38,347 nucleotides of DNA from NCBI GenBank assembly GCA_902762505.1, contig CACWOQ010000015.1, positions 1 through 38,347 on the forward strand. Direction: 5' to 3'. The stretch is from an uncultured Ruminococcus sp. Its GTDB lineage: Bacteria; Bacillota; Clostridia; Oscillospirales; CAG-272. Below the pieces are notes generated by a model. The model did not search any database, had not been told where the DNA came from, and saw nothing but the letters and a program-made list of their open reading frames with translations. Numbering within the stretch: the stretch's first letter is position 1; the number at the start of each line of letters is the position of its first letter. Made by a program: the position numbers and the translations under genes. This document shows positions 16,684 through 25,535 of this stretch, piece by piece.

Positions 16684-16922
16684 TGTATTATTTCGTACAT
16701 CGACGACGCGTCGGCTTTTGCAACGTTATCGGCGACGTCAAGGACTTTGAATATCAGCGTTCTGCTTCCGAATCCGACCTCGACTATATCCCCTTCTTTT
16801 ACGTCGTACGAAGCTTTTGCAACTCTTCCGTTGACCATAACGTGTTCTCCGTCGCACGCTTCGTTTGCGACGGTACGTCTCTTTATGATCCTGCTGACCT
16901 TCAGATATTTGTCAAGTCTCAT
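16677..16922 (-). CDS. rqcP: RqcP (YabO), S4-domain ribosome quality control factor
   Basis: An 81-aa Hsp15-like protein made almost wholly of an S4 RNA-binding fold: MRLDKYLKVSRIIKRRTVANEACDGEHVMVNGRVAKASYDVKEGD. RqcP binds stalled 50S subunits and supports poly-alanine tailing with RqcH. The start lies 11 bp inside the end of mazG. The mazG-rqcP-yabP-yabQ-divIC order matches the Bacillus yabN-yabO-yabP-yabQ-divIC cluster, which supports the assignment. Confidence 0.93.
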   Translation of the reverse strand: MRLDKYLKVSRIIKRRTVANEACDGEHVMVNGRVAKASYDVKEGDIVEVGFGSRTLIFKVLDVADNVAKADASSMYEIIQS

Positions 16923-17586
16923 TTATCTTCTCCTCGATTGCTTTATAAAGCGCCTCTTCTGCGTTAATCTTATCAGTATCGGCTTTGGCGCAGATCCCCA
17001 TCAACAGTGATCCGAGCTTCTTCAGATCCGGCTCCGCCTCGTATGCGGCGAGCATTTCGGACAGCTCCGAATGATCTATCGGATGGCCGGCTTTCCTCAG
17101 CTTTTTGGCTATCTTCTGACCGCGGTAAAGCGACGGAAGCGAGCGGCTGACGCCTTCAAGCTCCTGACGCTCGGTTTTCTGTCCCTTTGTCTTCTTTTTG
17201 ATGTCGTTCCAGTTTTCAAGCACCTGATCGGCGCTGTTTACGTTACTGTATTCTTTATCGTGCGAAAATACGTGCGGATGCCTTATTATAAGCTTTTTGC
17301 ACAGATCTGTTATGACGTCATCAACGTCGAACTGACCCGCTTCCTCGCATATATCCGAATGGAAAACGACCTGTAAAAGAACGTCTCCGAGCTCCTCGCG
17401 AAGGATAACGGGATCGTCTTTGTCGATACCTTCGACTGCTTCATACGCTTCTTCTATGAAGTCGTTTCTGATCGATTGATGAGTCTGCTCGATATCCCAC
17501 GGGCATCCCCCGGGTGAGCGGAGTATCCGCATAATCTTTCTCAGATCGTCAAATCCGTACTTTTCTTTTATTTCGTATTCCGTCAT
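16912..17586 (-). CDS. mazG: Nucleoside triphosphate pyrophosphohydrolase MazG
   Basis: A 224-aa MazG protein that hydrolyses (d)NTPs to monophosphates and pyrophosphate, a house-cleaning role. CPWD at 28-31, a first metal-binding EExxE (E45, E46, E49) and the partner ELGD (65-68) mark the N-terminal MazG domain. IIRHPHVF, VLENWNDIKK and LPSLYRGQKIAKK follow as in full-length MazG. Bacillus YabN carries an extra N-terminal methylase domain, which is absent here, so this is the short E. coli-like architecture. It overlaps the end of spoVB by 38 bp and the start of rqcP by 11 bp. Confidence 0.93.
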   Translation of the reverse strand: MTEYEIKEKYGFDDLRKIMRILRSPGGCPWDIEQTHQSIRNDFIEEAYEAVEGIDKDDPVILREELGDVLLQVVFHSDICEEAGQFDVDDVITDLCKKLIIRHPHVFSHDKEYSNVNSADQVLENWNDIKKKTKGQKTERQELEGVSRSLPSLYRGQKIAKKLRKAGHPIDHSELSEMLAAYEAEPDLKKLGSLLMGICAKADTDKINAEEALYKAIEEKINET

Positions 17587-19138
17587 TTTTCAATACCTTC
17601 TTTTTGAATATGATTATTTTATCATCAAGCGCCAAAACGTCGGAGAATGCGCCCGAGGCAAGCAGGATCAATGCGTATGAACACACGGCCGAAAAAACAG
17701 CCGCGGCGGTGGCGATCCGGTCCGGTGTTATGCGGCACATTGATCCGTAAACAGCTTTGGCGGTCACAGCGCATAAAACGGACGACACGGCGATCTTAAA
17801 ACCGAGCACAATATCGGGTTTAACAAGGTCCGCCGTGAACACGGCGTTGAAAACGACCGCCGTGAGATAACAAAGGCAGGTGCTTGCAGGGATACATAAT
17901 ACGTCAAGCGCCGTGAATCTGAACATGATAAAAAGCGAAAGCAGCTTGACGACGGCGCCGGAGGACATACCGGCGAGCGTCTTATGAGGCTTGCCAGTCG
18001 ACTGCAATACGGTATCTGTCACGGACAGAAGCGGTATCAATACGGCGCAGGGGCTCAGAGCGGCGAGCATCGGAGCGGAAACGGCGGCTGACGCCTCGGT
18101 AAAGATCAGAGCCGGGATCTGATACGATAAAACGAAAAGCCCGGACGCGGACGGCAGCGTCAGAAGCAGACAGACGCCGAGCATCGATCTGCATATCCCG
18201 TAAGCCTTTTCTTTATCTTTGTTGTGATAAGCCGACGTAAGACGCGGAAGCGCCGACTGGCAAACGGGCGAAACAAGAGCTGAAGGCAAATTTACGAGTG
18301 AAACGCAGACCGTGGAATAATTTCCGTATATCCCCGCGGCTGACGGTTCCGTGTATCCGGATGCGCACAAAAGACGCGGAACGATAAACGCGTCGGAAGC
18401 GGCGGTCACGTTCATTACGGATGAAGAAAGTGCGACCGGAAGAGCGATCTTCAGCAAGGAAAAAAGGACCGGGGCTTCTATCCTTTTCGCGCCGTCGGAT
18501 CTGCAATAAAAAGATTTTACGGATATACAGAATACGGCGGACAGAAACGATCCGCAGCTGATACCGAAAACGGCGTAAGCGGCGACAGACGAAAGCGGCA
18601 GCGCCGCGTGTGAAGCGAAGGAGCAGAACAAAAGCCCGAATGAGAGCTTTCCGACGGATTCGATAAGCTGTGATACCGCCGTTACCCACATTATCCCGTG
18701 ACCCTGATAATATCCGCGCACAGCGGACGTTACGCACGAAAAGAAGACGCACGGCGATATTGCCGCGATACACGGATACGCGTCATACAGAGACGACAGC
18801 GACGCTATACCTCGGCAGAATACAAGCGTCAGCAATGACGCGGCTGCGCCGACAGAACCGAAAAACAAAAGCGAAGCCCTGTAAATACCGCCTGCCGCGT
18901 CCGGTCTGTTCTTTGACGTTTCTCTTGCTATACACACCGAAACCGCGGACGGGATGCCGGCGGCGGTTATAACGTAAAACCAAACGTATACGTTGTACGC
19001 CAGGCTGAAATAACCGGTCCCCGTATCCGTAAGTATCCTCTGGAGAGGGATCTTGTACAGCATCCCCGTGATCTTGACTATAAGATTCGATGCGAAAAGC
19101 ACCGCGGCGCCTGACATTATCCCGCTTTTATTCTTCAA
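17549..19138 (-). CDS. spoVB: SpoVB-type MATE/MOP-family lipid-linked oligosaccharide flippase
   Basis: A 529-aa polytopic protein with about 14 hydrophobic helices. The N-terminus GAAVLFASNLIVKITGMLYKIP and the following AGIPSAVS are typical of the SpoVB/polysaccharide-export group in the MOP superfamily. In spore formers SpoVB acts in cortex synthesis as a probable lipid II-type flippase. The start is TTG at 19138, supported by GAGGTGATGG just before it. The 3' end runs 38 bp into mazG. The gene lies 46 bp downstream of hemZ, with a hairpin (19153-19169) in the gap whose extension can pair with the SD. General MurJ-like flippase function is the alternative. Confidence 0.88.
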   Translation of the reverse strand: MKNKSGIMSGAAVLFASNLIVKITGMLYKIPLQRILTDTGTGYFSLAYNVYVWFYVITAAGIPSAVSVCIARETSKNRPDAAGGIYRASLLFFGSVGAAASLLTLVFCRGIASLSSLYDAYPCIAAISPCVFFSCVTSAVRGYYQGHGIMWVTAVSQLIESVGKLSFGLLFCSFASHAALPLSSVAAYAVFGISCGSFLSAVFCISVKSFYCRSDGAKRIEAPVLFSLLKIALPVALSSSVMNVTAASDAFIVPRLLCASGYTEPSAAGIYGNYSTVCVSLVNLPSALVSPVCQSALPRLTSAYHNKDKEKAYGICRSMLGVCLLLTLPSASGLFVLSYQIPALIFTEASAAVSAPMLAALSPCAVLIPLLSVTDTVLQSTGKPHKTLAGMSSGAVVKLLSLFIMFRFTALDVLCIPASTCLCYLTAVVFNAVFTADLVKPDIVLGFKIAVSSVLCAVTAKAVYGSMCRITPDRIATAAAVFSAVCSYALILLASGAFSDVLALDDKIIIFKKKVLKNDGIRNKRKVRI

Positions 19139-19145
19139 TTACCAT

Positions 19146-19173
19146 CACCTCACGGAATAATATATTCCGGGTG
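19146..19173 (-). promoter_or_regulatory. Hairpin overlapping the spoVB ribosome site
   Basis: On the minus strand CGGAATA (19169-19163) pairs with TATTCCG (19159-19153) around an ATA loop. The adjacent CACC (19173-19170) can pair with GGTG (19149-19146) of the SD after a 3-nt bulge. No T run follows, so it is not a clear terminator. A weak sigma-E-like spacing (ATA at 19185-19183, AATATATT at 19166-19159) overlaps it. Confidence 0.4.
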
Positions 19174-19184
19174 ACGATCGTATA

Positions 19185-20666
19185 TTATTGTGTTAAACCG
19201 AAAAAGCCGAACGTTTTTTCTCTCAGCTTCGCGTGCTCGGAGCCGCGGTCCTCGGCGAGATATTCGTAAGGATATTTAGGATTGAAAACGCGTTCGATCC
19301 TCTCGCCTCTGTCAGCCGTCAGCTTTGTGACGGCGCCGGCGCCAACGGCGAAGATCGTGTGGACCTCCTCCATCATGAGAATATTGTATATCCCCTCCGC
19401 GCCCTTTTTGCAGAAGCCCACGTTTTCAAGATTCCCGGCGGAGTTCTTCTGACGGTACATATAATACGGATAATAACCGGCGCTCTTCGTTACGATCTGC
19501 GTATAGTCTACGCATTTCACAAGCTCGCGGTTGTCCTCCGTAACGACGTTTTCACCCGTCGCTGTAAGAGCCGAGCTTTTCTTCATGGCGAACGTATGCG
19601 CGGTGATATTGTCGGGCGAAAGCTCTATGATTTTTTCTATCGTATCGGAATACGTCCTGAACGTATCGCCCGGAAGACCTATGATAAGGTCCGTGTTTAT
19701 GTGAGGTATGCCGGACTTTGCCGCAAGCTCGTACGCTTCGTAGAATTGTTTGACCGTATGCATCCTTCCGACGTTTACGAGCACTTCTTCGCAAAGCGAT
19801 TGAGGATTGACGGAAATCCTGCTCACGTTATGCGCCTTGCACGAAGCGAGCTTTTCGGCGGTGATCGTATCGGCACGCCCGGCTTCAAAGGTGTATTCGT
19901 GAAGAGCTTTCGTGTCAAAGCAGGAATCTATAAACGAAAGCAGATCTTCAAGCCGGTTTTCGTCAAGAGTGGACGGCGTACCTCCGCCGACGTAAATCGT
20001 CACGACGTTCATTCCGAGATCGCGGATCATACCCGAAAGCAGTTCAAGCTCACGCTTCATGGCGGCGAGATAATCCGGTATAAGCGACAAAAGCTTTTTC
20101 GTAGTATAACTGACGAACGAGCAGTAAGCGCATCTGCTCGGGCAAAAAGGTATCGATACGTATATCGAGCAATCCCTGTCGGAATAATTTTTGATTATCT
20201 TGGCCTCCGTGCGGGCGATGTCCGTCGCGAGTATGGCTTTCTTCGGGTACATGAGATAATCTGAACGGAGGGATTTCACCGTCTGATCCTTGGTCATCCC
20301 GGCGTTTATCCTGTCAAAAGCAAGCTTGGTCGGTCTGACGCCGGTCAAAAGTCCCCACGGCGGATTATATCCGCAGAATTCGGTTGCGGCAAAGTAAAAC
20401 GCTTTGCTTGCCGCTATGCTGCGCGTATTCTTTTCTGGCTCGTCCGGCTTATAATCTTCGGAATGGTACTTCAGCACGGATCTGCCGCCGAGCGCAAGAG
20501 ACGCTTCCGCGTACGCGGTTTTGCTGTCGGAGGTGACTTTGACGATCGCTACGGGAGTATCCGGTCCGAGCTTTTCCGTATTTGAAAATTTTGCGCGCGG
20601 AAAAAACAGCATACACAGCGTTTGCAGGTAATACTGGTTTATATCGCCTTCCGTGATTAGCTTCAT
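19185..20666 (-). CDS. hemZ: Coproporphyrinogen dehydrogenase HemZ (radical SAM)
   Basis: A 493-aa HemN-related radical SAM protein acting in oxygen-independent haem synthesis or a related reaction. The cluster motif is CPSRCAYC (C175, C179, C182). Glycine-rich YVGGGTPSTL binds SAM, and INTDLIIGLPGDT lies downstream. The N-terminal domain of about 165 residues, including the WGLLTGVRPTK segment, is typical of HemZ and not of HemN or HemW. It lies 1 bp after dtd, in the same transcription unit as relA and recJ. The exact reaction of HemZ proteins is not settled, and no other haem genes are visible here. Confidence 0.92.
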   Translation of the reverse strand: MKLITEGDINQYYLQTLCMLFFPRAKFSNTEKLGPDTPVAIVKVTSDSKTAYAEASLALGGRSVLKYHSEDYKPDEPEKNTRSIAASKAFYFAATEFCGYNPPWGLLTGVRPTKLAFDRINAGMTKDQTVKSLRSDYLMYPKKAILATDIARTEAKIIKNYSDRDCSIYVSIPFCPSRCAYCSFVSYTTKKLLSLIPDYLAAMKRELELLSGMIRDLGMNVVTIYVGGGTPSTLDENRLEDLLSFIDSCFDTKALHEYTFEAGRADTITAEKLASCKAHNVSRISVNPQSLCEEVLVNVGRMHTVKQFYEAYELAAKSGIPHINTDLIIGLPGDTFRTYSDTIEKIIELSPDNITAHTFAMKKSSALTATGENVVTEDNRELVKCVDYTQIVTKSAGYYPYYMYRQKNSAGNLENVGFCKKGAEGIYNILMMEEVHTIFAVGAGAVTKLTADRGERIERVFNPKYPYEYLAEDRGSEHAKLREKTFGFFGLTQ

Positions 20667-20667
20667 T

Positions 20668-21132
20668 TTATCTGTCTTTCTTTTTCTTTAATTCGTCTGT
20701 GTCGAGCCAGACCGTGAACGGTCCGTCGTTTTCAAGCTCAACGTCCATATGAGCGCCGAACACTCCTGTTTCGGTATGCGGAACTGTATCTCTGATAAGG
20801 CTGACGAAGTGATCGAATAAGGCGATCGCTCTGTCCGGCTTTGCGGCGGACAGAAAATCGGGGCGGTTGCCGTGAACGCAGTTAGCGGAAAGCGTAAACT
20901 GCGATATCACGAGGAGCTCGCCTGAAACGTCAGAAAGAGATTTGTTTATCTTGCCGTTTTCGTCTTCGAAGATCCTCATATTCGCAATTTTGCGGCAAAG
21001 CAGCCCGGCTTCGTTTTCCGTGTCGTTTTCCATGACGCATAACAGCACGAGAAAACCCTTGCCGCAGCGTCCGACAACTTCTCCGCCGACTTTGACGGAG
21101 GCGCGTGAAACTCTTTGAATAACTGCTCTCAT
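20668..21132 (-). CDS. dtd: D-aminoacyl-tRNA deacylase
   Basis: A 154-aa Dtd that removes D-amino acids wrongly loaded on tRNA, as a cytosolic homodimer. Start MRAVIQRVSRASVKVGGEVVG, motif LLVISQFTLSA, then GNRPDF in place of the usual GRRPSF, and the cis-Pro motif NDGPFTVWLD. The frame extends 10 codons upstream, but ATG at 21132 is preferred: it matches family N-termini, has AGAGG before it, and sits 1 bp after the relA stop. relA-dtd is a frequent pair in Firmicutes. Confidence 0.95.
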   Translation of the reverse strand: MRAVIQRVSRASVKVGGEVVGRCGKGFLVLLCVMENDTENEAGLLCRKIANMRIFEDENGKINKSLSDVSGELLVISQFTLSANCVHGNRPDFLSAAKPDRAIALFDHFVSLIRDTVPHTETGVFGAHMDVELENDGPFTVWLDTDELKKKKDR

Positions 21133-21133
21133 A

Positions 21134-23383
21134 TCAACCTCTGACAACTTCTTCAACGTCACGCACGGAGCGCAGACGCGATATTATCGTTTCAAGATGC
21201 GCCGTATTGCTGCATGCGACGGTCACCGAAGCGATCGTTTCATTGTTCTGATTCTGCTGCATCTTCATTCCGAGCAGGTTTACACGCATATCGGCAAGTG
21301 CAGACGCGATATCCGCGATGACCGTGATCGAGGAGCGGCATATTACCTGCAGCTGCGCTTCGAAGCCTGTTGACGGATAGACCGCGTACGTGTCCCATTC
21401 GGCTGACACGAGGCGGGCGCGGCTTTCATCGTCCTTTTCCATAAGGAGGACGTTTTTGCAGTCGCAGCGGTGTATGGAAACGCCGAATCCCTTTGTGACG
21501 AAGCCGATTATCTTATCGCCGGGGATCGGGTTGCAGCATTTTGCGAATTTGACGACGACGCCGTCTATACCGTCGATAATAACGCCGTTTTCGCTCTTTT
21601 TGTGCTTCGCCTTGTTCTGCTCCGTGATCTCTTCAACGGATTGTGCCGGCTTGACTGCCTGAGCCTCGGGTCGGACAAGCTTGTCGAACTCGTCACGCAG
21701 CTTGCCGGCGATCTTGGATACGGTCAGACCGCCGTAGCCTATCGCGTTATAGGCGTCATCCCCGTCGGCGAAGCCTATGCGTTTCGCTACGTTTGAAACG
21801 ATCTCGTTCCTCTGAGCTTCGGAATACGAGATACCGTATTTTTTAAGCTCGCGGTCGATCTCGGATTTACCGACGGCGATGTTCTCAGTTCTCTGCTCTT
21901 TTTTGAACCATTGGCGTATCTTGTTGCGCGCCATGCTCGTCTTGACTATTTTGAGCCAGTCGCGGCTCGGACCCTTTGACGACGACGTCGTGAGGATCTC
22001 GACTATCTCGCCGCTGACGAGCACGTGATCTATCGGCACTATCATGCCGTTGACCTTCGCGCCTATCATTTTGTTTCCGACCTCGGAGTGGATCGCATAT
22101 GCGAAGTCTATAACGGTGGAACCCTGAGGCAGAGATCTCACCTCGCCCTTAGGCGTGAACGTGAAGACCTCATCCTGGAAAATATCGATCTTCAGCGCGT
22201 TCATGAATTCATCGGGGTCGCGCGTGTCTTTTTCCGCTTCAACTATCTCCTGGATCCAGCGCAGACGCTGATCCATGTTGATGTCCGCAGTAGCGCCGGT
22301 CTTGTACTTCCAGTTCGCGGCGAGGCCGTATTCCGCGACGTGATGCATTTCATAAGTTCTGATCTGCACCTCGAAAGGTATGCCGTCGCGCCCGATGACG
22401 GTCGTGTGAAGCGATCTGTAATTGTTCGGTTTCGGCGTGGAGATGTAATCCTTGAAGCGTCCCGGCATCGAGTTGAACATCTCGTGTATGAAGCCGAGCG
22501 CGGTATAGCATTCGAGCTCTGTTTCGACTATGACTCGGATGGCGTAAAAATCGTATATTTCGTCAAAGCTCTTGTTGCTTCTGTACATCTTTTTATAGAT
22601 GCTGTAAACGGACTTTACTCTGCCCTCAAGGGTGAATTTCATACCGTTTTCCTCGAGCTTTTGTCTTATCTGTTCCTTTGCACGGTCAAGAAAGTCCTTG
22701 TTCTGACCGTAGCGCTTTTTTATATCGTTTTCGACTTCTTCGTATCCGATATTGTCCAGATACTGCAGCGAAAGCTTTTCAAGCTCCTGCTTGAGCTTCT
22801 GCATACCGAGACGGTGAGCGAGAGGGGCGTAAACGTACATCGTTTCAAGAGCGATCGTACGGCGCTTTTCCTCCGGCTTCGCCTCAAGCGTTCTCATATT
22901 GTGCAGTCTGTCGCAAAGCTTGATAAAGGTGACGCGAACGTCCTTAGACATGGCGAGGAACATTTTGCGGAGGTTTTCGAGATGCGCCTCCTCCTTGTCC
23001 TCAAACTGAAACGCCGAAAGCTTTGTCAGTCCGTCGACAAGCTCGGATACGTCGGCGCCGAATTTCTTTTTCAGCGTCAACAGATCCGTCTTATCGGCGC
23101 AGTCCTCGACCGTGTCGTGCAATAGCGCGGCGCAGACTGAATCCGTATCGAGCTCAAGCTCGGCGACGATCCCGGCGACGGCTATCGGATGAGATATATA
23201 CTTTTCCCCGCTCAGTCTGAACTGACCCTCGTGAAGCTCGGCTGCGTATTCGTAAGCCGCCCTGATCTTTTCGAAATCATAACGCTTGCCTGTCTTTATA
23301 AGCGTTTCGAAAAGTTTTTTCGCCTCGTCCGGTATCGTTTCAAGAAATTGCGTATTCAGTTTTTCAGAGTCGTTATCGTTCAT
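21134..23383 (-). CDS. relA: Bifunctional (p)ppGpp synthetase/hydrolase, RelA/SpoT (Rel) family
   Basis: A 749-aa long Rel enzyme that makes and degrades the stringent-response alarmone. The HD hydrolase domain has H65 (SHPIAVA) and HDTVED at 89-94, so hydrolysis should be intact. The synthetase domain shows RFKDYISTPKPNNYRSLHTTV and FEVQIRTYEMH. TGS (FTFTPKGEVRSLPQGSTVIDFAYAIH), a helical region with the CCNPIPGD zinc-finger segment and a C-terminal ACT domain complete the standard layout. It is followed by dtd and preceded by recJ with a 16-bp gap, so the genes probably share a transcript. Confidence 0.96.
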   Translation of the reverse strand: MNDNDSEKLNTQFLETIPDEAKKLFETLIKTGKRYDFEKIRAAYEYAAELHEGQFRLSGEKYISHPIAVAGIVAELELDTDSVCAALLHDTVEDCADKTDLLTLKKKFGADVSELVDGLTKLSAFQFEDKEEAHLENLRKMFLAMSKDVRVTFIKLCDRLHNMRTLEAKPEEKRRTIALETMYVYAPLAHRLGMQKLKQELEKLSLQYLDNIGYEEVENDIKKRYGQNKDFLDRAKEQIRQKLEENGMKFTLEGRVKSVYSIYKKMYRSNKSFDEIYDFYAIRVIVETELECYTALGFIHEMFNSMPGRFKDYISTPKPNNYRSLHTTVIGRDGIPFEVQIRTYEMHHVAEYGLAANWKYKTGATADINMDQRLRWIQEIVEAEKDTRDPDEFMNALKIDIFQDEVFTFTPKGEVRSLPQGSTVIDFAYAIHSEVGNKMIGAKVNGMIVPIDHVLVSGEIVEILTTSSSKGPSRDWLKIVKTSMARNKIRQWFKKEQRTENIAVGKSEIDRELKKYGISYSEAQRNEIVSNVAKRIGFADGDDAYNAIGYGGLTVSKIAGKLRDEFDKLVRPEAQAVKPAQSVEEITEQNKAKHKKSENGVIIDGIDGVVVKFAKCCNPIPGDKIIGFVTKGFGVSIHRCDCKNVLLMEKDDESRARLVSAEWDTYAVYPSTGFEAQLQVICRSSITVIADIASALADMRVNLLGMKMQQNQNNETIASVTVACSNTAHLETIISRLRSVRDVEEVVRG

Positions 23384-23399
23384 TTTGATACTCCGGTGA

Positions 23400-25535
23400 T
23401 CAGTCCGTACCGTTCAGCTTTCGGAACAAATCCGATGACTGCAGCGGCTTTTTTTCATTTGAAGGGATCATTTTTATATTGAATACGATCCCGTCGTACG
23501 TTTTTGCGTTTATAAATCCGAGCTCTGCGAACACGTCTATTATAAATCTCATCTTGACGTATCCGACGTTTTTTATCTCGGTTTTTATTATTTTGTGCAG
23601 ATTCACGTCTGCGGACGTGTTGTCCGGAACGTGTTTTTTCAGTATTCTGAACACGGCGGCGCAGTCTTCCCTGCCCGGGATATGCTCTGACTGAGGCAGT
23701 ATAACGTCGTCGTTTATGTAATCGTACACGTTTTTTTCGGCGTCATATGAGTTGTAGAGTTCTTCCGAATAACGCATATCACGGATGAGTATCTGAGCGG
23801 AGACGGTGCCGCGGAATTCGTTTTCGGCAAGGTTGAACAGAATATCCGCGGAATCGCCCGGGATATACGGAAGCTCCGACGTCTGCATACCGAAATACAT
23901 CGCCTGTAAAGGCGTACCGTCTTTTGTGAAGCAGATCCGCGTATGCTTTCCATCTTTCAGCGGTATCACATCGGTCACTTTAAGATCCGACATCATGAAA
24001 AGCGGAACGGGGTTGCCTTCGCCGTACGGTTCGAGCTTTGAAAGCTCGTTTATGAAATCGACAGATACTTGACTCTCATCGAGCTCGTAATCGTATTCTA
24101 CGTTCGTCGTGAGTATTTCGTCCGTGATCGCGGATCTTGCATAGCTGCCTATCTCTTCTCTGAACGCTTCAAGCTCGCTTCTGCGGAGCGAAAGTCCCGC
24201 GGCGTGCTTGTGTCCGCCGTATTTCAGCAGACGGTCGCTGCAGCTTGTTATCGCGGCGAGAAGATCGAATCCGTCGATGCTCCTGCCGGAACCTTTACCG
24301 TCGGTCTCGCTTCCGTCGAACGAAATAAGGATACTCGGAAGATGATATTTATCGGTAATGCGGGAGGCGACTATGCCGATCACCCCGTGATGCCACGTAT
24401 CGCTGTCAAGAACGATGATCCTGTCTTTGTCTGTATCGATCTTTTTGCTTATCTGCTCCTCCGCCTCGGACAGGATCTGCATCTCGATCGACTGACGCTC
24501 TTTGTTTTTTTCGCAAAGCCACGCGGCAAGCTCAGCCGCGCGGTCATCCGAATCGGTAAGAAACATTTCAACGGCAAGAGAAGCCGAGCCGAGCCTTCCC
24601 GCCGCGTTGATACGCGGAGCGAGGATAAATCCGACAGATGAAGAATTGATCTTTTTTGTCTCGCCGTCTTCGGTCATTAGCTCGGACGCTTTGAGAAGCG
24701 CCGCAAGACCCTTGTTGCGGGTCTTTTTCATCTTGTTCAAGCCGTATGCGATAATGAGTCTGTTTTCACCCGTGACAGGCATAACGTCCGCTATCGTCCC
24801 GAGACATACGATATCGCCGTATTTTTTATAACAGTCGCGTATGACTTCAAAAATCAGCTCCCGGTCCTCGGGATCGTATCCCGTTCTGCCCGTGGTTACA
24901 TAACAGTTGTACGCGCATATGAGCTTGAAAGCGACGCCGACACCGGCGAGATCCGGGAACGGATATTTGTTATCCTTTCGTTTCGGGTCGATTACGGCGA
25001 CGGCGTCCGGCAGCTCCGGTCTGCATTCGTGGTGGTCTGTAACGATCACGTCCATACCGAGGCCGTTTGCGAGGCGCACCTCGTCGATCGCAGTTATACC
25101 GGTGTCTACCGTAACGATGAGCGATACGCTTTGTGAAACAAAGCTTTTCACCGCTTCCGCGTTTACTCCGTAGCCCTCCGTCAGCCTTTCGGGAATATGG
25201 TAGTCTACGTTGAGACCGAGCTCGCGGAAGAATTTGACCAATATGCTCGTCCCGGTTATACCGTCAACGTCATAATCGCCGTAGACCATCACCTTGTCGT
25301 GCCTGTGCTCTGCTTTGACGATACGCATGACGGCCTTGTCCATATCCGTCAGAAGAAACGGATCGTGCATCGTCGCGTTTTCTTTGTTTATAAAGCTGAG
25401 CGCGCTTTTTTTGTCATAACAGCCGCGCTGTGTGAGAAGCGCTGCCGTTACCTGAGATACCGACAGCGCGTCGGCGATGAGAGCGGCTGCCGCTTCGTCG
25501 TGATCCTTCTGTATCCAGTTCTTTTTTGATATCAT
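23400..25535 (-). CDS. recJ: Single-stranded-DNA-specific exonuclease RecJ
   Basis: A 711-aa 5'-3' ssDNA exonuclease of the DHH family used in recombination and mismatch or base-excision repair. Metal-binding motifs: GDYDVDG (D87, D89, D91), VDTG at about 143-146, TDHH (167-170), and later GGHKHAAGLSL in the DHHA1 domain. An OB-like domain and a C-terminal extension of about 150 residues (DUF-type region after about 560) make it longer than E. coli RecJ, as is usual in Firmicutes. Its ATG overlaps the stop of the preceding oxidoreductase (25532-25535). Confidence 0.94.
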   Translation of the reverse strand: MISKKNWIQKDHDEAAAALIADALSVSQVTAALLTQRGCYDKKSALSFINKENATMHDPFLLTDMDKAVMRIVKAEHRHDKVMVYGDYDVDGITGTSILVKFFRELGLNVDYHIPERLTEGYGVNAEAVKSFVSQSVSLIVTVDTGITAIDEVRLANGLGMDVIVTDHHECRPELPDAVAVIDPKRKDNKYPFPDLAGVGVAFKLICAYNCYVTTGRTGYDPEDRELIFEVIRDCYKKYGDIVCLGTIADVMPVTGENRLIIAYGLNKMKKTRNKGLAALLKASELMTEDGETKKINSSSVGFILAPRINAAGRLGSASLAVEMFLTDSDDRAAELAAWLCEKNKERQSIEMQILSEAEEQISKKIDTDKDRIIVLDSDTWHHGVIGIVASRITDKYHLPSILISFDGSETDGKGSGRSIDGFDLLAAITSCSDRLLKYGGHKHAAGLSLRRSELEAFREEIGSYARSAITDEILTTNVEYDYELDESQVSVDFINELSKLEPYGEGNPVPLFMMSDLKVTDVIPLKDGKHTRICFTKDGTPLQAMYFGMQTSELPYIPGDSADILFNLAENEFRGTVSAQILIRDMRYSEELYNSYDAEKNVYDYINDDVILPQSEHIPGREDCAAVFRILKKHVPDNTSADVNLHKIIKTEIKNVGYVKMRFIIDVFAELGFINAKTYDGIVFNIKMIPSNEKKPLQSSDLFRKLNGTD

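Noticed and set aside
17549..17586. The 38-bp spoVB/mazG overlap as a frameshift
   Set aside because: Both proteins are complete with normal ends; the overlap just reflects a longer SpoVB tail.
19233..20264. Long plus-strand frame opposite hemZ (343 codons)
   Set aside because: It mirrors a clear radical SAM gene; its translation has no recognisable domain.
22025..23125. Long plus-strand frame opposite relA (366 codons)
   Set aside because: Shadow of the well-conserved Rel gene; no motif, no ribosome site.
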